Assembly (NCBI GenBank): GCA_913063375.1
Contig: CAJXXR010000001.1
Span: forward strand, 186,001-250,000
Length of the DNA: 64,000 nucleotides
Reading direction: 5' to 3'
From: an uncultured Flavobacteriales bacterium
GTDB taxonomy: Bacteria > Bacteroidota > Bacteroidia > Flavobacteriales > CAJXXR01
The notes under the pieces were generated by a model that searched no databases, was not told the DNA's origin, and saw only the letters and a program-made list of their open reading frames with translations. Below, one piece after another: positions 37,269-45,265 of the stretch (its first letter is position 1; every line of letters begins with the position of its first letter). The position numbers were made by a program, and so were the translations under genes.

Positions 37269-37561
37269 ACTCTTATATTCAATTATCCGATTAAATTAAG
37301 AAAATCTAATGTACCCGTATAAAGATACCCGTCAAACTTCTTTCCAATATTCAATCATTGGTTGTCAATACTAGATTCAGTTGGACCAAAACTCAAAGTA
37401 TTATATAACACATAATTTAAGTAATACTATTAAATGCACTCAGGGGAAGATTATATTAAACACTTATTTTCAGACACTTATAGTAACTAAAATATACCCT
37501 CAAGGTTATTAATAATCCATCAATTTGCTAATTGAAAATTCGAAATAATGGACAAAAGATT
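37269..37561. other. Intergenic stretch between T9SS gene and cold-shock gene
   Basis: About 290 bases with no ORF of interest. Must contain the promoter of the minus-strand T9SS gene; I see no clear element. The promoter of the cold-shock gene begins at 37562. Confidence 0.5.
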
Positions 37562-37591
37562 TTTGATATCAAAATATAGTCTGTATGTTTG
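37562..37591 (+). promoter_or_regulatory. Predicted promoter of cold-shock gene 1
   Basis: TTTG at 37562-37565, 18-base spacer, TATGTTTG at 37584-37591. The leader that follows is about 25 bases and ends CAATTATT before the ATG. Confidence 0.75.
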
Positions 37592-37620
37592 CAACTTAAT
37601 TACAACAAATAACAATTATT

Positions 37621-37812
37621 ATGCACAAAGGTACAGTTAAGTTTTTCAATGAAACAAAAGGATTTGGTTTCATCGTTGAAGAAGGATCAAACAAAGAACA
37701 TTTCGTACACGTATCAGGTTTGATGGACGAAATTCGTGAAAATGACGAAGTTGAGTTCGACTTAGAAGAAGGAAAAAAAGGATTGAATGCTGTAAATGTA
37801 AGAGTACTATAA
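37621..37812 (+). CDS. Cold-shock protein (CspA family), copy 1
   Basis: A complete 63-residue cold-shock domain with RNP1 (KGFGFIV) and RNP2 (HFVHVS) nucleic-acid-binding motifs. It should melt RNA structure at low temperature. Nearly identical to the second copy at 38164 (three amino-acid differences), pointing to a recent tandem duplication. It has its own promoter and terminator. Confidence 0.95.
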   Translation: MHKGTVKFFNETKGFGFIVEEGSNKEHFVHVSGLMDEIRENDEVEFDLEEGKKGLNAVNVRVL

Positions 37813-37840
37813 TTACATTCGCATTATATAACTTTTGACT

Positions 37841-37875
37841 AGAGTCTATTATTAATTTAATAGACTCTTTTTTTG
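37841..37875 (+). terminator. Terminator of cold-shock gene 1
   Basis: 11-bp perfect stem AGAGTCTATTA (37841-37851) with its complement at 37858-37868, then eight T. Confidence 0.9.
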
Positions 37876-38104
37876 TGCCCTACTTTTTTAGCTATACCAG
37901 AAACTTAGCTGATAAAGACTCCATAGAACCGTATTCAGTTAATAACATTTAATTGAAATTTTTACCAAAACGACCAACTAGGAGGGACCAATTAAAAAAT
38001 AACTCTCATTTTTTATTTAGTATACAACCCCCATACCTTAAGGGCTCAGGCCATATAAAAGCCTATAAATCAACTATTTATTTCATTTTTATTATTGTAT
38101 CTTA
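37876..38104. other. Intergenic stretch between the cold-shock copies
   Basis: About 230 bases without ORF; no recognisable element other than the promoter of copy 2 at its end. Confidence 0.5.
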
Positions 38105-38134
38105 TTGATATACAGGATTTTAATCGTACATTTG
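38105..38134 (+). promoter_or_regulatory. Predicted promoter of cold-shock gene 2
   Basis: TTG at 38105-38107, 19-base spacer, TACATTTG at 38127-38134; the leader is about 25 bases with ATTACAAnAAnCAA, shared with copy 1. Confidence 0.75.
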
Positions 38135-38163
38135 CATCATAATTACAAAAAACAACAAGTATT

Positions 38164-38355
38164 ATGCATAAAGGAACCGTGAAATTTTTCAATGAAACAA
38201 AAGGATTTGGTTTTATTGTTGAAGAAGGATCAAACCAAGAACATTTTGTTCACGTATCAGGTTTAGTTGATGAAATTCGTGAAAATGACGAAGTTGAGTT
38301 CGACTTAGAAGAAGGAAAAAAAGGATTGAATGCTGTGAACGTTAAAGTATCGTAA
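38164..38355 (+). CDS. Cold-shock protein (CspA family), copy 2
   Basis: 63 residues with intact RNP1 and RNP2. Differences from copy 1 are Lys/Gln, Met/Val and the last residues. Its 3' end and terminator (38314-38412) recur almost unchanged at 40891-40988 behind the next gene. Confidence 0.95.
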   Translation: MHKGTVKFFNETKGFGFIVEEGSNQEHFVHVSGLVDEIRENDEVEFDLEEGKKGLNAVNVKVS

Positions 38356-38380
38356 CATTCGCATTATATATTTTTTTTGA

Positions 38381-38418
38381 AAAGAGTCTACTATTCATTT
38401 AGTAGACTCTTTTTTTTG
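38381..38418 (+). terminator. Terminator of cold-shock gene 2
   Basis: 13-bp perfect stem AAAGAGTCTACTA (38381-38393) with its complement at 38400-38412, 6-base loop, T tract. Confidence 0.92.
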
Positions 38419-38971
38419 GTCTTAACTGTACTGATTGATGAATAACATAATTAAGAATCTTAAAGTATCTATTGAAAATGATATAAGCTATCGTATTTCA
38501 GGAAGCCACCAAGGCTAAGCTTTAGAAATACATGTATTAAACGAATACCACTACTTAGTCCCTAGGCTTAAGCGCCTATAATTTAAGATACTCAATACAT
38601 GCTCCACAGTAGGAACACCTCTTTTAAATATAGTTGACTTTAATTCATTCCTGTATCCCTAACAAAATAAGCATCGATGTTTCGGCAGTTTCACTGCATC
38701 ACTCACCACATTTAATGATTACAAAAAATACCCTAATTCAGTGATTGACAAAGAATTAAACATTACCTACCTTTAGCATTCACTATTTTTTAATTCAAGT
38801 TAATTTTAAATGTTACAATTAGGTTTTAAAAGTTAATGGGGTTTGAATCAGTTATATTCTGAAATATAATTAGTCAATATATACTACGCTGAGCTCCCAA
38901 TTTTTTTTTTAAAACTACTAACCCGATTGCCGAAAAGGGAAAGAGTAGGCTAAACATATAATTGAATACAA
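38419..38971. other. Intergenic stretch before the Cys-His-Asp protein
   Basis: About 550 bases with no significant ORF on either strand. A T-run (TTTTTTTTT) sits near 38900. I find no cold-shock sequence in it, so the 5' part of the third cold-shock copy is gone. The left end of the inserted or rearranged segment must lie in here, but I cannot locate it. Confidence 0.5.
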
Positions 38972-40888
38972 ATGTCAGATAATAAAAATATCGCAAATTT
39001 GGAATATCCCCAAGTAAGCCAAATCAATTTAAATGAGTCTAATTGTGCAATTGAAAGTATCCAGGCAATAAATAATATTGCATTTTCCGAAAAAGGAACG
39101 CTAATTCCACTAAACCAACCAATCTGGGAGGAATCTACTGATAAGAAGAATAAAATTAAATCGGTAGTATTCGACTTTTCGAAACAACGCCCTGCTCAAC
39201 TCAATATAGTCCTAGCATCCAGTCCTGACCGGAGTAAAGTAGCAGTACTAGAAGGTTTGGTAAATGGAAAACTCCTATTCTCCGGAAAAATTGGCCCTAG
39301 TAATTCCGTTAAAGTTGAAAGTCAGCATTTCCCAGGCAATCTAACCTATCTTGAAAATATACCAATAGAATGGCAATTGCGCACAGGAACTAGCTTAATA
39401 GAACCTCTTGGAGCAACTATGTTTGATGTGTATTGGATTAACTTATTTCATGTAACGAAGACAATATATCGAAAAGGTACTCCAATAGAACTCATTAAGG
39501 ATTTGATGGCATCCAATGAATCCACTGCCTTATTTGAACCTTCTCAAATTCAAATGCAATTCACTGTACCGGATTATGTAAATATGGTATTCAACTATGT
39601 TCCTCCACGTTATGATATTTGGAACGGCCGTAATTATTTCACCACCATCAATGGTTGGAATAATATTACGCTCCATTATACCGCCTATTTAAATGCGCAT
39701 AATTACAATCCAAATTCCATATTAAACTGTTATGATGCTGCCGCTGTAATGCAATATGTCCTGCGCTATTATAATTACAATAGCTATTATTGTTTTATGC
39801 AACCATTTGGTTATCTCCGCTGCACAAATCTTATAGGAAGAGGTAACTGCAACAATCCTTTCTATGGAAATGGTGGAGCTGCTGTGGTGAATCAGCAAGA
39901 TCCAAATAGAACAGCATTTGGTAATCACGCATTCGTATACCTCACCAGCAACCAAGCTATTGTAGATTCCTGTGCAGGTCCACATACAGGAACAGAATAT
40001 GCTGCTGATTATGTTAATAATGCCACCGATAATGTCTATCCAAATCCACCAAGAGTACGAAGAGGTACAACTGCGGATATAGGTTACTATACAGGAGTTA
40101 CAAGTGTCAATTTTATACAAAGTATTCAGTCTTCATTTGATACACCACATCTGTCCACACTGAAAAAGGTCATTTCATTTCAAAATAAAATTATCAAAGA
40201 GAATGAGGATCAACTGATTTCTGGTGTTTGGGAACATCCTCAACTATTTCAGAATTTAAAAGGTAAATGGACCAGTATACATGAGGAGATTGTTCCAGGC
40301 GAAGATGAAGTGCTAAAAATGCACTTTCTACAAAAGGGTGAACATTCATTTATGCAAAAAATATATATAAGTAGTGGAGGAAATAAACTTGCGCTAAATC
40401 GTTTTTTATCAATTGCCGCACTATCGCAAAATAGTACATTTGATTTGGAAAATGGCGTAGAAGGTACTGGACATTTTTCTGTTGTGAAAAGCAGTAAAAA
40501 TAGTCATCATTTTATTGGACTATATCATAATGCAGTAATCGAAATCCATACTACGGATAACTCCATCGATCTAACAGAAATGGCCAAGTGGTATATTAAA
40601 TTCGCGGAGGGTAATCTTATAAACAGGCATGAAATACAAGCTAAATCCACCAAAAAATTACACTTATCAGGGTCTAAAAGGGAGCAATTGAAGATCTCTC
40701 TTAAAACAAGTAAAAATGATTATATAGAACTGTTAGATGCTGAGGACAGAGCAAGGATTGTAAGCATAAAGGATACAGAAATAATTGTAGACCAAATAAA
40801 AAAGAACATTCGTACGCTCCATTTTCTGATCATTGATAAGGATACCTTATTGGTTGAAAAAGAAACACTGGAAATAAAAAATAACTAA
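38972..40888 (+). CDS. Transglutaminase-like (Cys-His-Asp) protein of unknown function, 638 aa
   Basis: No signal peptide; starts MSDNKNIANLEYP. Residues 245-345 contain a candidate papain/transglutaminase-type triad: C253 in LNCYDAAAV, H319 in FGNHAFVYL, D332 in AIVDSCAGPHTG. A Cys followed by a helix, then His and Asp on adjacent strands, is the order in such enzymes. A region of about 240 residues precedes it, including the beta-rich part before TVPDYVNMVFNYVPPRYDIWNG, and a 290-residue C-terminal part is unassigned. It could be a cross-linking enzyme, protease or effector. Its stop codon abuts a fragment of a cold-shock gene, so the locus arose by rearrangement. Confidence 0.7.
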   Translation: MSDNKNIANLEYPQVSQINLNESNCAIESIQAINNIAFSEKGTLIPLNQPIWEESTDKKNKIKSVVFDFSKQRPAQLNIVLASSPDRSKVAVLEGLVNGKLLFSGKIGPSNSVKVESQHFPGNLTYLENIPIEWQLRTGTSLIEPLGATMFDVYWINLFHVTKTIYRKGTPIELIKDLMASNESTALFEPSQIQMQFTVPDYVNMVFNYVPPRYDIWNGRNYFTTINGWNNITLHYTAYLNAHNYNPNSILNCYDAAAVMQYVLRYYNYNSYYCFMQPFGYLRCTNLIGRGNCNNPFYGNGGAAVVNQQDPNRTAFGNHAFVYLTSNQAIVDSCAGPHTGTEYAADYVNNATDNVYPNPPRVRRGTTADIGYYTGVTSVNFIQSIQSSFDTPHLSTLKKVISFQNKIIKENEDQLISGVWEHPQLFQNLKGKWTSIHEEIVPGEDEVLKMHFLQKGEHSFMQKIYISSGGNKLALNRFLSIAALSQNSTFDLENGVEGTGHFSVVKSSKNSHHFIGLYHNAVIEIHTTDNSIDLTEMAKWYIKFAEGNLINRHEIQAKSTKKLHLSGSKREQLKISLKTSKNDYIELLDAEDRARIVSIKDTEIIVDQIKKNIRTLHFLIIDKDTLLVEKETLEIKNN

Positions 40889-40890
40889 AA

Positions 40891-40932
40891 GGAAAAAAAG
40901 GATTTAATGCCGTGAATGTTAAAGTACAATAA
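40891..40932 (+). pseudogene. 3' remnant of a third cold-shock gene
   Basis: Codons reading GKKGFNAVNVKVQ* match the final 13 codons of the two intact cold-shock genes (GKKGLNAVNV..). The homology continues through the 3' UTR and terminator to 40988 and starts within two bases of the preceding stop codon, so the junction is sharp. Confidence 0.92.
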
Positions 40933-40956
40933 CATTCGCATTATATATTTTTTTGA

Positions 40957-40992
40957 AAAGAGTCTACTATTCATTTAGTAGACTCTTTTTTA
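40957..40992 (+). terminator. Terminator carried by the cold-shock remnant
   Basis: 13-bp perfect stem (40957-40969 with 40976-40988) identical in sequence to that of cold-shock copy 2, T tract following. It now serves the Cys-His-Asp gene. Confidence 0.92.
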
Positions 40993-41177
40993 TGCATTAA
41001 AATTCAATCTATTTATGCACGCCTTATTAAGTGTAAGTTTTTATAACAAAAAATAATTGAGTAAAATTTAATATTTGGACTACCTTAGAGCATCTATAAT
41101 AAACATGGAGACCAGCTACCAATAAAAACGGGGGAGAACCATTACCCTGACAATGGAACCTAATAAACAATTGCTAT

Positions 41178-41768
41178 ATGAATTCTAATTTTTTTGACTC
41201 CAACAATTATTTCATAGATGAAAAAGTTGGTCTATTGAAGTTTGCAAACTGCTATAAAGTATTTAATGACAAGGGCGTAGAGATTGGTGCTGTAAACCAA
41301 CAACTAACCACAGGTCAAAAAATGCTTCGTTTGCTACTAAATAAAAGAATGTTACCCTTCAAATTGGAAATCCAAGATAACCAGGGTAATATACAAAGTA
41401 CTATTTCCAGAGGTTGGACTTTCTTTATGTCAACTATTAAAATAGAGGATGCTCAGGGTAGGAATATTGGGTCTATAAAACAGAAGTTCAAGCTATTTAA
41501 GCCAACCTTTAACATAATAGATGATACAGATCAATTACTTGCTGTAATCTCAGGAGATTGGAAGGCATGGAACTTCCAAATTGAAGATGCATCAAATAAT
41601 CATATCGGAACCATTGATAAAAAATGGAATGGTGTAGCCAAAGAGTTATTCACTTCAGCAGATAAGTACAATGTAAGTATCAATCCAAGCTATTCAGATC
41701 TAAACAAAAAAATAGCCGTATTGTCTAGTGCCATAACCATTGATATGGTATTGAAAGAAAGTAAATAA
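41178..41768 (+). CDS. LURP-one/phospholipid-scramblase-like protein, 196 aa
   Basis: Tubby-like fold family: repeated strand pairs such as YFIDEKVGLLKFANCYKVFNDKGVEIGAV, KLEIQDNQGNIQSTISRGWTFF, IKIEDAQGRNIGSIKQKFK, FQIEDASNNHIGTIDKKWNG and a final hydrophobic segment. Some bacterial members are membrane associated. Role unknown. A terminator follows the stop. Confidence 0.78.
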   Translation: MNSNFFDSNNYFIDEKVGLLKFANCYKVFNDKGVEIGAVNQQLTTGQKMLRLLLNKRMLPFKLEIQDNQGNIQSTISRGWTFFMSTIKIEDAQGRNIGSIKQKFKLFKPTFNIIDDTDQLLAVISGDWKAWNFQIEDASNNHIGTIDKKWNGVAKELFTSADKYNVSINPSYSDLNKKIAVLSSAITIDMVLKESK

Positions 41769-41787
41769 AACAAATACACCGTATTAA

Positions 41788-41822
41788 AAAGGGCCAGCTC
41801 ATTAATTTGAGACTGGCCTTTA
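41788..41822 (+). terminator. Rho-independent terminator
   Basis: AAGGGCCAGCTCA pairs with TGAGACTGGCCTT with one bulged base on each side, followed by a short T-rich run. Confidence 0.75.
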
Positions 41823-42013
41823 TATTTTCATGATATCGCTGAAAAAACAAATAAAGGAACACTACAACCTAGAAACTGTATTTAAAACTTCTTGTAGCCT
41901 ATCCCCATATTTAATACATTAGTGGTCGGATAGCCAATAAGGGTGCCTCTAAGTGAAGAACAAGCATATTTAACAGGCATTGAACTGTAATACCCGTATA
42001 ACAAAAAGGACAA

Positions 42014-42481
42014 ATGAAAAGAACAAGTATAACAACCGCACTCATTGTAACCATTGGTTTTGCATTTTCTTGCAACAACCCAAAAAATGAAATTCAAGCT
42101 CCTGAACAAATAGAGAAAGTAGCACATACAGACAGCCATCAACATACGGAAAGTGGGATTTCTTTGGACGATGGTAAACGTTGGATTGCAAACCCTGAAA
42201 CAACAAAAGGGATACACAATATGAGGCTCAAAATGAGATCCTTTTCTCAAAAACAGGATCTAGCAGCCTATGCTGTATTGAATAAAAAATTGCAAGCAGA
42301 GTTTACAATGGTATTCCAAAAATGCACCATGACTGGAGAGGCTCATAATCAGCTTCACAACTTTTTGATCCCGATCAACACGCTTTTCGAAACCTTATCT
42401 TCCGATGACTTAAAACAATGTCAAGATACTTTTGAAGAATTGAATCGTCATTTAGCAACCTATGATAGGTACTTTAAATAA
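42014..42481 (+). CDS. Lipoprotein of unknown function, 155 aa
   Basis: Lipobox FSCN near Cys20 and a His-rich segment HTDSHQHTESG after it. The rest is helical (LDDGKRWIANPETTKGIHNM ... CTMTGEAHNQLHNFLIPI). The plan is reminiscent of Bacteroidota lipoproteins near metal-efflux genes, but there is no such neighbour here. His and Cys residues could bind a metal. Terminator close downstream. Confidence 0.65.
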   Translation: MKRTSITTALIVTIGFAFSCNNPKNEIQAPEQIEKVAHTDSHQHTESGISLDDGKRWIANPETTKGIHNMRLKMRSFSQKQDLAAYAVLNKKLQAEFTMVFQKCTMTGEAHNQLHNFLIPINTLFETLSSDDLKQCQDTFEELNRHLATYDRYFK

Positions 42482-42516
42482 AAAAAAAACATTCCATTTA
42501 TTCTGACCACAAAAAT

Positions 42517-42552
42517 AATGGCCACTACAAATAACGTAGTGGCCATTTTTTG
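42517..42552 (+). terminator. Rho-independent terminator
   Basis: Perfect 12-bp stem AATGGCCACTAC (42517-42528) with its complement at 42536-42547, then a T tract. It is close to symmetric and could also serve the minus-strand gene ending at 42574. Confidence 0.92.
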
Positions 42553-42573
42553 GTTGTTCACCTTTTAGCATTA

Positions 42574-42771
42574 TCACAGTTTAAATGCAGCTTCTTCCTG
42601 CTCTTCACCCTCTTCATTCTGCTCGTCTATTGTTATATTTATTTCGGTGGGATTTTTCTTTCTATTGGAAGTGGGAATAGGGATTCCACCACTAATGCCC
42701 ACACCAATGGCACCCAAGACTATAAGGCATACAAGGCCAAATAGTCTTAAGGATTTCTTAAAACTTTCCAT
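42574..42771 (-). CDS. Small membrane protein, 65 aa
   Basis: One hydrophobic helix (LRLFGLVCLIVLGAIGVGIS) followed by GGIPIPTSNRKKNPTE and an acidic tail rich in Glu. I recognise the GGxPIPxSNRR-type motif as a small Bacteroidota membrane family. Start ATG 42771; a longer frame begins at 42804. Confidence 0.65.
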   Translation of the reverse strand: MESFKKSLRLFGLVCLIVLGAIGVGISGGIPIPTSNRKKNPTEINITIDEQNEEGEEQEEAAFKL

Positions 42772-43086
42772 ACATAAAAAATTACGTAACCAATTAAGGT
42801 ACACGGTTTTTACAGCACTAATTAAATTAAAAATTCAAGTGAAATGGATATGAAATTATCCGATGATAGTAGGGGATTCGGTCACTTTAGAATCGTGTGG
42901 AATAGTTTTAATCCGATAGAAACTATAGGAAGGAAAATTTATGTCAGAAAAAAAATAAGCTGAAAGTATGGTATGGCAAAATGCGATACCTTCAAAATTA
43001 TAAATACCATCTTTCAGATCAATAACTGATAATTTCAGCTATATTGGCTTTCTTTTTTAATAATATGCAACAATAATTAGTACGCG
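42772..43086. other. Intergenic stretch without recognisable gene
   Basis: About 315 bases holding the leaders of two divergent small genes. No clear promoter box or hairpin. Confidence 0.4.
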
Positions 43087-43260
43087 ATGGAGGCTATAGA
43101 CAAATGGTGGAAAAGATTTTTGATTAGTCTTTTTGCAGGAGGGTTGTTATCTGAGTTAAGCTCTATAATAACCAAAGGAGAATTTACTATAAACGCTATT
43201 GTGGTAACGATTATATTATATCTAGGCTTAAGTGTTCTTTATGGATTTATTCAAAAGTAA
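43087..43260 (+). CDS. Small membrane protein, 57 aa
   Basis: ATG-initiated frame starting MEAIDKWWKRFLISLFAGG with two hydrophobic segments (about 11-25 and 38-54) and a Lys end. The composition (Trp pair, basic start) fits a genuine two-helix membrane protein. Family not recognised. Confidence 0.6.
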   Translation: MEAIDKWWKRFLISLFAGGLLSELSSIITKGEFTINAIVVTIILYLGLSVLYGFIQK

Positions 43261-43445
43261 CATGGCTTGAAAATTATCTGAATAGTAATTTTCATCTCTT
43301 GAGGCAACAAGCTAGAAGCTCCTAAAATTTGTTTCCACAATGTAGCGGAATACGCAGTTGGCGGAAGCATGGAGCCGAATGTGAATGTAGCGGTTAATTA
43401 CCTGAAAATATTAATTGAAAGAGAAGACAATACTATTTATTACAA

Positions 43446-44024
43446 TTATTCATCTATATCTTCAAAAATCAACTCATTTTTCAACTTTCTAATAGATATT
43501 CTTCTAAAAGTCGGTGCATATCCTTCTCTTCCACTAGGCTCAAAATACTCTCTTATATATGCATTCTCTGTTTCATAGTTTTGAATAACCTTTGGTCCAA
43601 AATATTTGCCTGCTCTTTGATAAATCATCTGCTCTATTGAGCTATTCGATGGCCTGAAATTCTCGGCATCTATGATTTTTAAAATAGCATCTTGTTTATC
43701 CTGTTCTGATATTTCCAAAGTGAAAGTGTGGTAATATTCTCCTATTGCAGACATAGATTCATTATGAACTAATTCAAATTCCTCAAACAACTGAAATTCC
43801 TGTTCTTCAACCAGTTCCTTTGCATTATTTTCTGTAAAAAGCTGGTCTTCAAAAACTGCAAAAAAAGTGAATACGGATAAAACTAGTCCATACGCAATGG
43901 TCAAATATTTTGCAATTCTTGGATATCCAAGTCGTTTAGGAATGAAATAGAACAACAATCCAATTCCTATAGGTATTCCAACAAATGCAAGTATTAAAAG
44001 TCCAATTAATAATATTGAATCCAT
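43446..44024 (-). CDS. Membrane protein with soluble tail, 192 aa
   Basis: Two hydrophobic segments (3-27 and 36-60) followed by a soluble domain rich in Glu and aromatic residues. No family recognised. Transcribed in the same direction as the RadC-like gene, which ends 88 bases upstream of its start. Confidence 0.6.
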   Translation of the reverse strand: MDSILLIGLLILAFVGIPIGIGLLFYFIPKRLGYPRIAKYLTIAYGLVLSVFTFFAVFEDQLFTENNAKELVEEQEFQLFEEFELVHNESMSAIGEYYHTFTLEISEQDKQDAILKIIDAENFRPSNSSIEQMIYQRAGKYFGPKVIQNYETENAYIREYFEPSGREGYAPTFRRISIRKLKNELIFEDIDE

Positions 44025-44112
44025 TCTGTTTAATGTGTCATTTTTAAATGTCCTACAACTTATATATTGATGTACTCAAAAGACAATAAAGGGGAAGATT
44101 AGTAGGGGAATC

Positions 44113-44733
44113 CTAAATCTTACGAATATCTGAAAGGTTTAAGCCAGTAAGTTCTTTGATCGTATCCTCATCATAGCCTTTAGACTTCATCTTCGCAGCA
44201 ATTTCAGTTTTACTATCCTTGGTGGCACGGTCTCTTTCCATTTTAAGCTTCCAATCTTGAATTTCAACTTTTTCACGTTCCACAATCTCAAATAGACCAG
44301 ATTTTTGAAGACGTTCTAAAATCCCATTATCAGCAAAACTAGTATAGTTTTCTTCTGAAATTACAAGATGGTCTACCACATCTATATTGATCAGCTTTCC
44401 AACCTTAAGCATGCGGTCTGTAAAATCCTGATCTTGTGTTGAAGGTGAAATTTCACCACTCGGATGATTGTGTACCAATATCATTTTAACAGCTAGCTTG
44501 TAAATAGCCATTCGAAATACATCCGGTGGATTTGCCTCTACACGGTTTACCGCACCAAGACCAATCAATTCTATAAAAAGAATCTTGTTTTGGTTATCTA
44601 GGCCAACAACCCAAAAGTGCTCTTGATTACGTCGTATTTTATTCTCACGCAACAATACCTGCTGCATGACTTTATAGATATCCTTAGAGTTAAGTACTTT
44701 GATTTTCTGCTCTTGTGTTAATCTTACATTCAT
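44113..44733 (-). CDS. radC: RadC/JAB-domain protein
   Basis: A 206-residue RadC-type MPN/JAB domain: the metal-site segment VHNHPSGEISPSTQDQDFTDRM (His-x-His then Asp) and the upstream Glu in ELIGLGAVNRVEA are present. A C-terminal extension of about 65 residues ends GYDEDTIKELTGLNLSDIRKI, a helix pair also found at the end of PD-(D/E)XK and transposon-linked proteins. Such RadC homologues often sit in mobile or defence islands and the family function remains unsettled. Confidence 0.85.
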   Translation of the reverse strand: MNVRLTQEQKIKVLNSKDIYKVMQQVLLRENKIRRNQEHFWVVGLDNQNKILFIELIGLGAVNRVEANPPDVFRMAIYKLAVKMILVHNHPSGEISPSTQDQDFTDRMLKVGKLINIDVVDHLVISEENYTSFADNGILERLQKSGLFEIVEREKVEIQDWKLKMERDRATKDSKTEIAAKMKSKGYDEDTIKELTGLNLSDIRKI

Positions 44734-44880
44734 ATTTCAAATATAATATTTCTAATGAATGTAGTTCTTATTTATTCAAGATAGATAAGGTTTGTTATTT
44801 AGTACGGAAATGATTGAAGAGACGGTTCTGTTTTTCATTTTACAAGCTAAAGGTTATAGGATTTATAGAATTATTTATTC

Positions 44881-45140
44881 ATTAAAAATTTATTTTTACA
44901 ATAAAGGGAGACATCACTGAATTCAGTGATGTGTGAAAATACCAGAATATGGTTATTTTATAGGAAAAATTATTGTTGTAAATTTCTTTGTTTTTTAAAC
45001 AAAAAAAAATATGATGACAATTGAAGTAATTCGATCTGGTCCAAATCCAAAAAAACTGATGGTACTCCTGAGTACAACCTCCTAGCAATCCAAAACACCC
45101 AAAACTAAAACCACTAATCATGGGAGTGGAGAATAAACAA
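44881..45140 (+). ncRNA. Candidate RNA component of the two-RT defence system (upstream)
   Basis: The 532-base gap before the first RT has no credible ORF but shows structure: a perfect 22-bp palindrome (44911-44932), a TTTGTTT...AAACAAA pair near 44987-45003, a GTACTC...GAGTAC hairpin (45062-45075) and a CCACT...AGTGG hairpin (45111-45129), with a C/A-rich stretch (AAAACACCCAAAACTAAAACC) between the last two. Known DRT3 systems use a non-coding RNA next to the RT genes. Boundaries are guesses. Confidence 0.35.
44911..44932. repeat. Perfect 22-bp palindrome
   Basis: ACATCACTGAA followed by its exact reverse complement, no spacer. It could be an operator for a dimeric protein or, with a minimal loop, a hairpin in RNA or cruciform in DNA. 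It lies between the RadC gene and the RT pair. Confidence 0.9.
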
Positions 45141-45265
45141 TACTATATTTATTGCTGATAACAAGAAAAAAAAACCTTGTGAAAACTATAATAATTAGCG
45201 GTATATCAATTAAGTCCATTCAATAATACTATTAAAAATAGTGAGCATATTAAATTTATAGAAAC

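Noticed and set aside
39722..40120. 132-aa minus-strand ORF, Ile/Cys/Ser-rich
   Set aside because: Antisense shadow of the 638-aa protein; composition follows from the Asn/Tyr-rich sense strand.
44882..45121. 79-aa ORF on the minus strand upstream of the RT genes
   Set aside because: Cys/Phe-rich low-likelihood composition, no homology pattern, and it reads across the palindrome and hairpins of a likely non-coding region.
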